Below are positions 23,502-35,923 of a DNA stretch of 64,000 bases, in pieces; the first letter of the stretch is position 1, and each line of letters opens with the position of its first letter. A program made the translations under genes and the position numbers. Source of the DNA: Centrapalus pauciflorus (Eukaryota > Streptophyta > Magnoliopsida > Asterales > Asteraceae); contig JAANYP010001801.1 of assembly GCA_020465985.1 (NCBI GenBank), positions 62,001 to 126,000 of the forward strand, written 5' to 3'. Below the pieces are notes generated by a model, which saw only the letters and a program-made list of their open reading frames with translations, was not told the origin of the DNA and made no database searches.

Positions 23502-23839
23502 ACTGCATGTTAGGTTCGTACCGATTTTATCAAAAACAACGCATGAGATTTTTGAATTACAAACCCTTTTAGGATCTCGTCAAGAACACATAGAATAATA
23601 AATAACAAGAAATTAAATGCACCTCAATTAATCTTCAACAATGTCAAATGGGAAGACAAAGATTGATTTACCGAGGATGATATGATGGAACAGATTGGTA
23701 ATATCCTTACGCAATTAATCTTGAACAAAGAAAAAAAGAGAGACAGTGTGTTTTCTACTTGAAAATGTTTGGCCAAGTTAAAGAGGGGGAGTCCGAATTG
23801 ATGTATTAATATATTAGTTTATTACTCGGTATTAAGCGG

Positions 23840-23936
<97 letters not shown>

Positions 23937-24345
23937 CAATAAATTAAAAGGTGAAGATATATATAAATATTATTTTTTAAACAAAAATTTATAAGAATGA
24001 TATTATTATTTTCATGTGGATTAACAACGGATCTTCGAAGATTTCATTGGGTTGGTGGCAATAGCTCGAGTTCCCTATGACTTTTGTGTCCGCTAAGTTT
24101 CATGGGTTGTTTTTCTTATATTATTTTAACTTTTATTATATTATATTAGAATTAATAACTTTGTTAAGTGTAGATTTTGTTTGATTTGATTTGATTTTAA
24201 TTTAAAATTAGATTATATCAGATTTGTATAAGTTTAATTTTAAATTTGTTTTTATTATTTTTAAAACCTATAGATGTCACGTGTCGATTCATTATGATGA
24301 CACGTGGTTTCACAAGAAATGTATATAGTTATTCTTATATTAGTA
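23502..24345. other. AT-rich sequence without recognised gene
   Basis: Apart from the (AT)n tract I see no coding frame. Near 24275-24305 GTCACGTGTC and GACACGTGG form an inverted pair. A motif TAGTTATTCTTATATTA ends at the Helitron border and resembles that Helitron's right end, so a second degraded copy may lie here. Confidence 0.4.
23845..23930. repeat. (AT)n microsatellite
   Basis: About 43 uninterrupted AT dinucleotides. Confidence 0.98.
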
Positions 24346-24799
<454 letters not shown>

Positions 24800-25493
24800 T
24801 TTATAGATTGTGAGTGATGGGGCTTCCTAAACAAAAATGTCTCCCATTCAAAATTCGGATAAGTATCATTCACTACATTTATTCAATAAATAAACAAGAT
24901 AACCCTTTTAAATATATTCATTATCTACTAGTTTAAATAGACTTGATAATTACCTAATTATCATCCATGAGAGTTAAACCCCTTGCAATATCATATGTTG
25001 CAATTTAGTCTCTGTACTTTGAGGTTTTAACCGTCAACTATCCAATTATTATTTTGACTCAAATAATGACATCCAATATCATAATTCTCTCATAAATAAT
25101 GTATGACATCATTTATTCTTTCATTCAATTTCTTATACTTCGTTATGCCACTTAGTATGATCTTTTAGTTTTTTATGATCAAATAATGACATCTAATATT
25201 ATAATTCTCTCATAAATAATGTGCAACATCATTACTTTATTCTTTCATTCAATTGCTTATACTCACTTATTATACTCGTCAGTATGATTATTTTAGTTTT
25301 TTATCAACTTAGTTATGATACAACAATAACGTCATTTCAGCACATATATATTCTAACATGTATAAAGTTATAGGACCTACAACCAGCCATAGAAACCTCT
25401 CAACAACCGTACATGAAGACAACCCACTTTTTCCAGTGCTTCGGTCCCAAATCGTCATTTAGGGTTCCAAATCTAGAATTTTCGCATTTACTG
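24800..25493. other. AT-rich sequence without gene; holds a 120-bp tandem duplication
   Basis: No supported coding frame. It includes the duplication 25059-25307 and ends at the E4 LTR start. Confidence 0.5.
25059..25307 (+). repeat. Imperfect tandem duplication, 2 x about 120 bp
   Basis: Both copies begin TCAAATAATGACATC (25059 and 25179) and run through ATTCTCTCATAAATAATGT to a TTTAGTTTTTTATCA end. Several substitutions and small indels separate them. It is not part of a recognised element. Confidence 0.8.
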
Positions 25494-25785
25494 TTGGGAA
25501 TAGTTTTTGTTTATGAAGAATATAAGTCTAGGGGTATGTTTTGTAATATTCCAATAGATTCTTTTGTATATTAATAGGAATTTCTGTTACTGTAGACGTA
25601 CGGGATTGTACACAATATTGCACGAATCATTTTGTCATTGTACGGCTAGGTCATTGGGAATTGTGTTTTCAACTTTCACATTGTAATTCTCTTCTCTGAT
25701 TAATTCAATCATTCGGTTAGTGTTGCAATTAATCTTGTTCATAATTGTTTAAATCTATATTTGTGATTGTTAATACTGAATATCA
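25494..25785 (+). repeat. E4 5' LTR (292 bp)
   Basis: Starts TGTTGGGAAT, ends TATCA, followed two bases later by a primer-binding-site remnant. Short like the E5 LTR and sharing AAGTCTAGGGG with it. No 3' partner is in the window. Confidence 0.65.
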
Positions 25786-25787
25786 AT

Positions 25788-25799
25788 TGGTGTCAGGGC
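25788..25799 (+). other. Decayed primer-binding site of E4
   Basis: TGGTGTCAGGGC against the usual TGGTATCAGAGC; two A-to-G changes. Confidence 0.6.
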
Positions 25800-26330
25800 A
25801 TAAATATGGTAAGTTTTGATTGATTTTTTGAATCTGAAAATAAATTTTTCAAGAACACTGTTACATTCGTTTTTTCGAAAATCACAAAATCATCAAGGGT
25901 TTTTTTTATTCTGTTGATGTTTTAATTTGATTTTTGGATCGAATGAACAACTTTTAAAGACGAAAAGATTGAATCTAATCTCATATTTTACTTTAAAACA
26001 CACAAAAAGTTATTCTGATTTTACTGATTTTTCGAAAACTTTTTGTTCTTCACTGATTTTGAAAAATGTTGGTGTTTTGATCTGAAATTAGGCAAAAGGT
26101 TCTTTTAAAAAGTGATTGTAATCAAAACCCGCACACTCGATTTTATTTTGGGATCATTTAGAGATTTTTTGTTGAAAATAAAATTTTTGGACTTGATTTT
26201 TGAAAAATTTTGTTAAAACTCGGGAAAAACTAAGAATTTAGTTTTCATCGAGTTCTATCAAGAATTGATCGATTTTGATGAATGTTTTGATCAAGTTTGA
26301 TCAAAGTATTGATCTAGTTTGTTCAAGAAC

Positions 26331-26476
26331 CATTCGAGTTTGATTAAACACCATTCGAGTTTAATTAAACATCATTCGAGTTTGATCAAACATCATTCGC
26401 GTTTCATTAAACTTAATCCGAGTTTGATCAAACTTCATCCGAGTTTAATCAAACACAATTCGAGTTTGATAAACAG
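26331..26476 (+). repeat. 21-bp tandem repeats in the E4 leader (7 units)
   Basis: Seven consecutive units of the form CATTCGAGTTTGATCAAACA (consensus) with exact 21-bp spacing. Each has TTCGAG followed by an imperfect palindrome GTTTGATCAAAC. The period is a multiple of three, so an artefactual frame of HSSLIK repeats appears, but this lies in the untranslated leader. Confidence 0.9.
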
Positions 26477-26807
26477 TCTTTCAAAAGAAATCAAGTGTTT
26501 TGAGTTTGTCAATTTTCCATTCGAGTTTGATCAAAAGAATTCAAGTTCATTCATTTTCCATTCGAGTTCAACCAAGTTCCATTCTAGTTGAATTTAGTTC
26601 CATTCGAGTTTTATACATCATTGTTCGAGTTTCACATTGTTTCAATCGAGTTTGATACTTTGTAATTCGAGTTTATTCCTTCTTAGTTCGAGTTTAATTA
26701 TGCTTTGATCGAGTTTTACGCTTAATACTTCGAGTTTCACTCTTCTTTGTTCAAGTTTTACTCTTCTTTGTCCGAGTTTCACACTTCTTTGCCCGAGTTT
26801 GACCATT
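26477..26807 (+). repeat. Dispersed TTCGAGTTT repeats, E4 leader
   Basis: At least twelve copies of TTCGAGTTT or close variants at irregular 15-40 bp spacing. The array continues after E7 at 39312 (TTCGAGTTTGGTC). Confidence 0.85.
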
Positions 26808-27900
26808 TGTAGGTCCCAAAAGGTTTCCCAGGTGTATAGTTCTAAGCTGTAGAGGGGGGTGAATACAGCTATTTAAAAACTTAACAATCTTTTCTCAATG
26901 TTTGTGTATATTATTAACAAGTGTTAATTACAAACAAGCTTGAATGTGGAAAGGTTCAAGCTGAGATGACAGATACAACAGTTGTTCAGCTAATCTAAGA
27001 CACACTCAGACTAGATACAATGACTACACTCACTTGGATGCACTCACTGTTTTTACAAGACTCAGATGGACAGCTTACACAAAGACAGCTTAGACACACT
27101 CTACTGTTTTATATAAGCAGACTTGCATGCATGGAATAACTCACTTCAATGCACGTTCTGATTTCACACTCTTGATAATCTCACAATCCTTAGAAGCTTC
27201 CTTTTATACTCAAAAGGAGAATCTCAGTGAAGCTTCTTCATTGGACAGATGAGATAGTGGAAAGTCTTTCCAAAAAGACAAGACACCTTTCTGAACGTTC
27301 TGATAAAGCATATTTGTCTTCACATGGCAGAATCTTTGTCTTTTCCTTTTTGTCACTGTTGCATAAGGCTTTAACCAAAAGAGGAATATCAACTTTGCAT
27401 CTTTCTTCTTTTGCTAATGCCATTTTGATATAAGAAAAGGTCTGTCACCCTTTTTCAGATATTTGTTTGTCTTCATGTAACAGAACAGCGTGGGCAGCCT
27501 GTGCAGTTCTGTTTTCCACTTTGTCTTCGACTTCTAAACTGATCTTGTAGCAAAAAACAATACATGAGGACTTGGAAACATATTCCATAAAGTGTTTAAC
27601 ATGTTCACAAAGAACAAGTTCTGTTCACAAAGAACAGAAGACTTGTAAACTGTCCAAGCTGCTCAACAGAATAGAGCAGGGTAGACAGTTAATGTCCAGC
27701 CTGTTCAGCAGGCAGAACAGCTTGGACAAACTGCCTTTGTTGCAATGAATGCAACATGATAAACAACTTTGGGCTGATATTGCAAATCACATTTCAGGTT
27801 TCAATAAGGCATAAACAGGCCTTAAATTATACCTTCAAGTGCATCAACAGGTTTGATTGAAAAATCTCCCCCTTAGATGTATAGGTAGTTTGACTGAGGC
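26808..27900 (-). repeat. E7 3' LTR
   Basis: Homologous to 38217-39306 up to the segment GACTGAGGC at 27900. The terminal TGTTACGCACAAAAG and the polypurine tract expected beside it are absent, replaced by unrelated sequence; its sense start is damaged. TATAAAAG lies at 27201-27208 (minus). Confidence 0.85.
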
Positions 27901-27965
27901 AATGGCAAGCCTGTCCAACAGATGGATAGCTTCCATTCTTCACCTACTCACATAGTAGGTGGACT

Positions 27966-30900
27966 TTACTGCAGTGGTGGTAGTCCTCCTTCAAACATCT
28001 TTTCAAGTTCATCCCATGTTTCCTCCAGATCTTGAATTTCAACTCTTAGAATCATAAATTTGGGATCTTGAAGTTCACCTCTTTTATAAAAGCCTCTAAG
28101 CTGGTCCCAGACGGCTACTCTCCACTTGCTGGATTGCCTGAATGAAGTTTCAAGTCTGAAGGCTGCAAGCTGTCTCAGATCCATTTTGTATAGATCTGAT
28201 GCTCTCTGAAAGCACTTCTTCTGTGTTAGGGGATCTATAAAAAATTCCCCCAACTCAGGTTCTTCAATTATTTTGCCTTCTTCAAACTCTCAGAATCCTT
28301 TGATTTCAACAGCATAATCACCTTGTTCAATCAAGATGAGGAGTTCCTCCAGCTCAGAATACCCCATCTGTGCAACATCAGTGTAGTCACAAGTTTCCAG
28401 TTCAGGGCCTGTAGCACCCATTCTGGTTATTTGCAGCTTCCACTGTTTGCCTTTTCTTGAGATAGGGACAACTTTGACAATAGATTCCTTAGCAAGTATT
28501 CTATCAGCAACATCATGGAACTTCTTCCTTGCCAAGTTGTCAAAGTGGAACTGGGCCCTTGCAGAGGATGCTTGCTTTGGTTTGGTCACAGAGACCAGAG
28601 CACCCTTTTCCTATACACTTTCCTTCTCACCAGCTGATTCTCTAGCAGCTTCAAGCAGTTTTCTCTATACATCCAAAGAAGGCATTTTGGTTTTGCTTGC
28701 CTCTTTGAATGTAAGAGATATGGCAGCTTTGGCAGAGGCTTCTTCTTTTCGCAGTATTTCCAGGGCTTTAAGCTGTTCATCTCTGAGCTCATAGTATTTT
28801 TCAATTGGAACACCCATTTCTTTAGCCCTTGCTTTGTCAAATTTTAGCTCTGCTGCTTTTTGGCGGTCAGGATCAACCACTGCCTTTTCTTTTCCTTTAG
28901 CTGTTGTAGTAGTAACAGCTTCAGGAATGTCTTCCTCTTCTTCTTCTTCTTCCTCCAGAATGAGATGACTCCTTCTGCTGCTTGGCCTGTCCTGAGGAAT
29001 GAATTCCTCCCCCTTAGACTGTGCATGGTTTGGAGATTCAGCCTGAGTAGGCTGAGCAACTTCAGGTTGATGAGAGGCAGCCTCAGCTGGACCAGTATCT
29101 GTTCCAGATGCACCTGCTGTTTGACCAGTGGATGCTGATTTCTCCTTAGGAGAAGAAGTTTTCTCCCCCTTAGACTTAGTCTTAGAGGCAGACAACTTCT
29201 CCCCCTTTGAAGGAGATGGACCAGCACCTTCAACAACTGGTCTGCCTAAAAAAACAAATTCAGCAGGCTTTGCAGCAGGTTTGGGACCAACCAGGCTATG
29301 CACTAAGAAAGCCAGGTTGTCCTTCACTTCTCCAAGTTGGGAAAGACAGGTTTGAATAGAAGAGGATTGGGAATCAGTAAGAGAGGTCAGCTTAGGAATA
29401 TTTTCTCTATTAGAAGCTGTGATGCAAACTTTGAAGTTGTGCAAGATGTAACTCAAGAGAGTCCTGCACATCAGCAAGGTTTGCTGACATAGAATTTGAT
29501 AGAGAAACGATGAGAGTGTTTAGGCTGGCCAGTGTATCAGGAAGGGTAGAGTTGCAAGTAATGAGTAGAGTGGACAGCTGTTGGGAGATGGCTGTCATAG
29601 TGGACACAGAGTCCTGTTGGTGTGAAATAATTGATGAGAGGGAAGTGAAGACAGTTTGTAGCTGTGCAGTAAGTGCAAGCAGCTGTGAGGAGTTGTCAGT
29701 TTGAGGAGTGGAGGGGAGGGAATTCTTGAACACATCAAAGAATCCTTTAAGTTGTTCAGACACAGAGTCTGAAATGAGAGAGGGTAGAGAAGACATTGAA
29801 GTTTCTAAAGAGCCAACTTTGTTGGTCAGCAAGGAAAGCTGATCCTTCAAAGGCAGATCTTTAGGGGATGGAGGTGTATGGGTAGACTGTTTGGATTGAG
29901 TAGATGGTGATGATGAGGATGAGGCTGGTGTATGGGGATGTGATGGAGAGGGAGAGGGTACTTTTGAAAGAAGCTCCATAGCCTGGGCAAAAGTAATGTG
30001 GCCCAGCTTGGAGGGGTCGATAGGTCCTTCAGCAGCGGCAGTAGCTGCATCATCAGGAGAGGGGGTAGTGGTTGGTAGCCTTTCAGATGCTGCTTGTGTT
30101 GAAGCACCTTCATTAAGGCCAATGGTGGTTCCCTCTACAGCACCTATGTTTAAAGGTACCTCATCATTGGGAGATGGGATGTGCATTTCAACATCAGCAG
30201 TGGTGAAACCTGCTGATGGAGTTTGCATAGTAGGAGCAGCCTCAACAAAGGGATGTTTTGTTCCCAGTGGTTTATCAGCTTGGGTAGTTGGTCCTTCAGC
30301 AGCTGTTTGGTGTAGAACAGCTGGATCATGAGGAACAGAAGTTTGAGGCTGAGCTACTGGTTGGTATAAACCAGCAGTGTGGGCACCTCGTGCAGACTCA
30401 GGGTGTAAAGAAGTATGAAGTGGGGACTGTGTGGACTCAGTACGGAGTGGAGAGTACTCCTGTCTTTCACTATTCTCAGCCTGTTGGGAGGCTGGAATAG
30501 TTGATCTGGTTGTCTCCTTATGTACCACTGGCTCTTGTTGGGAGGAACCAGTGGGTCTAGGCTGACTTGGGGTAGACACAGGTTGGAGTGAAGCAGGCTC
30601 GAATTGTGCTGAACCTTCTCCCAAAATAGGAGAAGCAGTAGGGTGTGCTTCTTTTTCAACTGAACCCTGTTGAGAGGGAACAGAGGGGCTGGTTTGGGCT
30701 GTTTCGGCTGTTGGTTTCTTTTTGGCAAGGGATTTTCTTTGGTATGATCTGAGAGATGAGGTGGGTGATTGTGGAGAGGTGAGAGGTTCAGATTGGACAG
30801 GTTTGGAGACTGGGTCAGATGTAGGTGGGTTGGCTTGTTCCATAGTCTCAGGTGCCATAGAGGCACCAGCCACAGAAGCTTCAGGTTCAACAAATGAACC

Positions 30901-31934
30901 AGGGTGAGAAGCCTGCTCCCCCTCAGCCACAGAGGCTGAGGGTGCAGACTTAGACATAGCTATTTTGGCCTTCTTGTGGACAGGCCCAGCTTCAGTCGTT
31001 TCCAGGGTCCTCTTAATAAACTTGACCCTGGATTTGGATTTTCCAGTAGGAGCTGCTTCTGGATCCACCCTCACAGCAGAGGGTCCTTCCACCAATCCTA
31101 GCAGCCTCCTCATTTAAGTAGATAGAGGAGGCTCATTTGGGAGAACCGGAGTGTAGAAAAATCAATTTCCTATAACAGGAAAAATAGCAATACGAAGTAA
31201 AGGCTGAGAGTTATACGAATGCTCACCAAAAACGTGCTTGAAAATGAGGCTCAGAAATCTGGGATAACGAACAGCAGTTGGACGTGTCTCCTGCTGCACC
31301 AGTTTCCTCAAATTCATGAAAATCCATCTGGCCATGTTGATTGTAGTCCCATCCACAAGCTGAAGGACTAAAGGAATCTCATCACGGCTTAGTTGGTCAA
31401 AGGAACCAACCTTACTGCTGAAGCACATGACCACTGAGGCAAACAAAAAACTGTAGGTAGGAGACAAATCATCCCTGAACAACGTGGCTCCAACCTTCGG
31501 TTCTGCTACACCACAGAAGCACAACAGATTCTTCATCTGTTCATCTTCGGCCTGAGGCTGATCATATGTTTCAGCCACAGGGAGACGTAGAGCTTCCCTG
31601 AACAGACGAGTGGTGATCGCAATGGTCTGAGTCCCATTGAGTATGGTGCCCTTGATGACTTTGGTATCTGGGTTGTAGGCACAGGTGTACCAGAACTCAT
31701 ATACCATCTCCTGGTACAGGACACCTAGAGAGAGGCAGTCATGGCATAGTTCAAAGGATGAACTTTTAGAAAATCTACCATTTCATCGTAGCGTTTCCCC
31801 ACATAGTTTTTGGGGATGGTTAGGTTTGCAAGGTAGTTGGTAGGTTTCACGGTTAGCATTGTGGTGACTGATGCATGTTTTTGAACATCAGCACCAACAA
31901 ACACTGGTAGAAAGGAGTTGTTACGGTGAGCCAT
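27966..31934 (-). pseudogene. E7 aORF (additional 3' ORF, SIRE type; broken)
   Basis: Begins at ATG 31934 (MAHRNNSFLPVFVGADVQ) and runs about 4 kb in the sense of pol. The N-terminal part has FLKVHPLNYAMTASL, a frameshift near 31725, then MVYEFWYTCAYNP and IAITTRLFREALRLP, the same signature as the E3 and E5 aORFs. Stops at 31162 (TGA) and just before 31113 (TAA) interrupt the frame. A Pro/Ser/Thr/Gln-rich region of about 550 residues follows, a frameshift near 29440, then an acidic run of Glu, a Lys/Glu-rich coiled-coil-like segment and a conserved-looking C-terminus (ELRDEQLKALEIL; WRVAVWDQLRGFYKRGELQ) with stops at 28665 and 28290. Position is that of the env-like ORF of SIRE elements, but I see no clear signal peptide or membrane helix. 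Function unknown. Confidence 0.7.
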
Positions 31935-32041
31935 TTGGGAAGTAGTGAGAGTAGTAGAACCACAAGACACTTAGTCGAAGGTTTAGGGTTCTTAGGAAGT
32001 TATGGAAGTAGTGAGGAAGACGAAGATGAAACAGTAGGGGG

Positions 32042-32049
32042 TATTTATA
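32042..32049 (-). promoter_or_regulatory. TATA box of the E7 aORF
   Basis: Sense CCTATAAATACCCC, about 108 bp upstream of the aORF ATG (31934). Pyrimidine-rich CATCTTCGTCTTCC follows at the expected start-site distance. It lies between the pol end (32522) and the aORF, so the aORF may have its own transcript. Confidence 0.6.
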
Positions 32050-32521
32050 GGATTTGAATGTGAGTGGGTATGAGAGAGAAACATTTGGGCGGGTGATTTG
32101 AAATGGTCGTTAACGGAAAACGTAACGGTTGTCCATGTCAGACCACTTGAGCCATTTTTATTCACTAACACACGTAAACACACATTATCCGCAGTAATTA
32201 AGTTAAATAAAAACAAAAATTTAAGTAACTTAATTGTGAAGAAAGGTAATTAAAACTGATGGTCTAAGCTGATGGTCAAACCTGTGATGAGCAGGGTCAT
32301 CACAAACTGTTCACTCTTCAGATCAGGCTTGACATATAAACTGTTATTGTCAAACCTGTTATACACTTAAGCTGTTCGTGTTTTGAAGAAAATGGCTAAG
32401 TATAGAACATGCATAACCTGTTCTGTCTAAGCTGTTCTGCGAAACTTGAGCAGTGTGAGACATATAATGTCTTAGAACATTTTGGACACTTAGTCACTTT
32501 TGTATAACATGCCCGGCTTGC
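32050..32521 (-). other. Spacer between E7 pol and aORF promoter
   Basis: No coding frame. It contains several CTGTTC/GAACAG hexamers (e.g. near 32340-32450), the same words repeated in the LTR U3, so shared regulatory sites are possible. Confidence 0.45.
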
Positions 32522-35500
32522 TTACCAGATAGTTAAATCTGTTTTCATCAAGAGTTTGGTGAAAATGTATGCAAGCTGTTCTTCTGTGGAAATAAAACTT
32601 ACCTCCACATTACCTTTTTGAATGTGATCCCTGATGAAGTGATGTCTGATCTCTATATGCTTTACTTTGGTGTGAAACACTGGATTGTTGGAGATAGCTA
32701 TGGCACTTTTATTATCACACAGAATAGGAGTTTTCCTTTATACAAGTCCATAGTCTTCAAGCTGATGCTGCATCCACAGAATCTGCCCACAGCAGCTTCC
32801 AGCAGCAATGTACTCAGCTTCAGCAGTAGAAGTAGAAACTGAGTTCTGCTTCTTGCTACACCAACTTATCAACTTACCACCAAGGAGTTGACATCCACCT
32901 GTTGTGCTTTTCCTATCTAGCCTGCAGCCTGTAAAATCAGAATCTGAATAACCTGTTAGTTCAAGGCTTGAGTCTTTGAGATACCAAAGACCCAAACTTG
33001 GTGTACCCTTAAGGTGTCTGAAGATTCTTTTCATAGCAGCTAGATGTGATTCTGTTGGATCAGCTTGAAACCTAGCACATAAACAAGTAGCAAACATAAT
33101 ATCTGGTCTACTAGCAGTTAAATACAGCAAGCTCCCAATCATGCCTATGTAAGCTGTTACTGAAACAGCTTTTCCACTGGCATCTGCATCCAATTTTACA
33201 TTGGTTGCCATTGGGGTTTTAATAGGAGAACTTTGATCAAATTTAAACTTTTTCAGTAGATCTAAAGTATACTTTCTTTGATTTATGAAAATTCCATTGG
33301 AGGTTTGTTTAACCTGTAATCCTAAAAAGAAAGTAAGTTCTCCCATCATACTCATTTCATATTTAGATTTCATGAGTAATGAAAAATTCTTGCATAACTG
33401 CTCATTAGTAGAACCAAATATTATGTCATCCACATATATTTGAACAAGCATAATATCATACTTCACCTTCTTTATGAACAGTGTGGTATCCACTTTACCT
33501 CTGGAGTACCCATTGCTTATAAGGAAATCAGTAAGAGTATCATACCAGGCTCTAGGGGCTTGTTTTAGACCATAGAGGGCTTTGTCCAACTTATAGACAA
33601 AACCTGGATGATGTTCATTTTCAAAACCTGGAGGCTGCTTGACATAAACTTCCTCTTGTAGCTTCCCATCCAAAAATGCACTCTTCACATCCATTTGAAA
33701 TACCTTCATGCTCTTATGAGCAGCGTAGGCTAGAAACAAACGAATTGCCTCTAGCCTGGCCTCAGGACCAAATGTTTCATCGTAATTAATGCCTTCTTCC
33801 TGTCTGTAGCCCTGAGCAACTAGTCTTGCCTTATTTCTAATGACATGACTTTGCTCATCCATCTTGTTCCTGTAAACCCATTTGGTGCCAATTATAGTTT
33901 TACCTTTAGGAGTAGGGACCAGTTTCCATACCTTGTTTCTCTCAAACTGATTGAGTTCCTCTTGCATGGCAGTGATCCAATTGGCATCTTTAAGTGCTTC
34001 ATCTACTTTCTTTGGCTCCATTAGGGACACAATTCTAGAGAACATACAAAAGTTCCCTAAGCTGTCCCATCTTGTTTGTACCCCTTTGTTGATGTCACCA
34101 ATTATTTGATCATTGGGGTGACACCTGATCCACTTAAGATCATTTCTCAATGAGGATTCTCCTGAGTTGTTTGCATCTTCAACAGGTCCTGTTGAACAGC
34201 TCTCAAGATTTTCAAACACACTTATATCTTGAGCCTGTTCACTTGTTGAGCATGACTCTCCATTCTTGAACATATCAGCAGAGGATCCAGGAAAATTAGC
34301 ATTGATTGGTTCAGGACATGGAGTTGTAATTAAGTCAGTACACTTATTCACATAGAGTTTATCAACACATTCATCATCATGCCCATCATGGTTAGCAGGT
34401 TCCACTCTGCGTGTAGTGGAAGCTTTTGAGTCCTCTTCACAGTTTGAATGCATGAGATCATCAAAGCTGAATTCTCCTGAAACTGATTCAGGAACAACTT
34501 TGGTGGAGGCATTCCTGGACTCTTCAAAGGTGACATTGATAGATTCATCTATCACCTTTCTCTTGTTGTGATACACTCTGTAGGCTTTGGAGATAGCAGA
34601 GTATCCAACAAACACACCTTCATCAGCTTTGGGTTCGAACTTTGCCAGTTGGTCCCTTTGATTCAGAATGAAGCAGGGACATCCAAACACATGGAAGTAG
34701 CTAATATTTGGCCTCCTCCCTTTGAGCAGCTCATAGGGAGTCTTTTTGAACCTTTTCATCACTAAGGATCTGTTTTGGGTGAAGCAAGCAGTGTTGACAG
34801 CTTTAGCCTAAAATAATGAAGGTAAACCAGATGCACACAGCATGGTTCTAGCAGCTTCAATGAGGGTTTTGTTTCTCTTTTCAGCAACTCCATTTTGTTG
34901 TGGAGTTCTTACTGCTGAAAAGTTCTGTGTGATCCCTCTTTCCTCACAGAAGTCCTCTAGAGTACTGTTTCTGAATTCAGTACCATGATCACTTCTAAGC
35001 TGCTTTCCTTGAGCAGAGTTTAGCATTTCCATCTTTTTGATAAAGCCAATGATTTCATTAGCAGCCTCTTCTTTGCTCTTCATAAGATCACCCATGTAAA
35101 CCTGGAGAACTCATCAACCATTACTAGAGTGTAGCTTCTTCCTCCTAGACTTGGGACACTGACCGGTCCAAACAAGTCCATGTGGATTAAGAAGAGAGGA
35201 GTATCAATAGAAAAATTATGCTTGGTTTTAAAAGATGATTTTCTCTGCTTGCCTTTCTCACAAGCTGTGTAGAGTTTATCCTTAACAAAGGTCATAGAAG
35301 GCAAACCTGTTACCAACTCTTTCTTACAGAGTTTGTTGATATTCTTGAAGTTTAGGTGTGACAGCCTTTTGTGCCATAACCAGTTCAGGTCTGCATTAGT
35401 TCTTGTGAGAAACCAGGTTTCCGTTGTGGGATCAGCAGATTTCATGTCCACAACATATACACCTTTCTTTCGTTGAGCACACAACACAACTTTGCCTTGG

Positions 35501-35814
35501 GAATCTAATATGTAACCCAGGTGCTCATCAAAGTTAACCTTGTAGCCAGCATCACACAGTTGACTTATGCTAACAAGATTATGTTTTAGCCCAACCACAT
35601 AGGCTACTCTTTTGAACACTGCAGCACCAGCTTTAAGAGTTCCATATCCCTTAGTGAATCCATGTACTTTGTCACCAAAGGTGACTTTTGGCCCTTTTTC
35701 AGGCCTGAGATCACTGAACAGGTCCTTGCAACCTGTCATGTGTTCTGAGCAGCCACTGTCCAAGTACCAAGGCTGGGATGGTTGTTTGTCCTGCAGAGTG
35801 TCATAGGGAAACAT
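32522..35814 (-). pseudogene. E7 pol: protease, integrase, RT, RNase H (broken)
   Basis: Copia order. Protease WYLDSGCSEHMTG (near + 35760); GAG-pre-integrase finger with WHKRLSHLNF but LYTACEKGK, where a first Cys of the CxxC pair is usual; integrase HMDLFGP, SDHGTEF and NGVAEKRN (D, D and E present); RT with YVDDIIFGS; RNase H with STAEAEYIAA. Breaks: a frameshift near 35085, TAG at 34808 where Trp is expected (PSLF*AKAV), and TAA at 32738 inside RNase H (YGLV*). After the last stop the same frame continues to 32522 (CDNKSAIAI; QLAYIFTK, usually ADIFTK). A CTCTGCAG acceptor-like site lies about 11 codons before the protease. Confidence 0.93.
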
Positions 35815-35923
35815 TAGTTACTTTTAGGGGAACTCATCATGTGATGAGTTCTCCTACTTCATCAACATTTGTTGATGGGCTAGTAATATCCACACTAATA
35901 TTTCCTATTTGAATGGTATCAGT

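Noticed and set aside
26331..26476. CRISPR-like regular repeats
   Set aside because: Units are contiguous without unique spacers, diverged, and sit in a plant retrotransposon leader.
26319..26591. Open frame encoding repeated HSSLIK
   Set aside because: It lies in the E4 untranslated leader; the frame exists only because the repeat period (21 bp) is divisible by three.
29128..30500. Plus-strand frames opposite the E7 aORF
   Set aside because: Shadows of the minus-strand Ser/Pro/Thr-rich aORF; no domain or motif.
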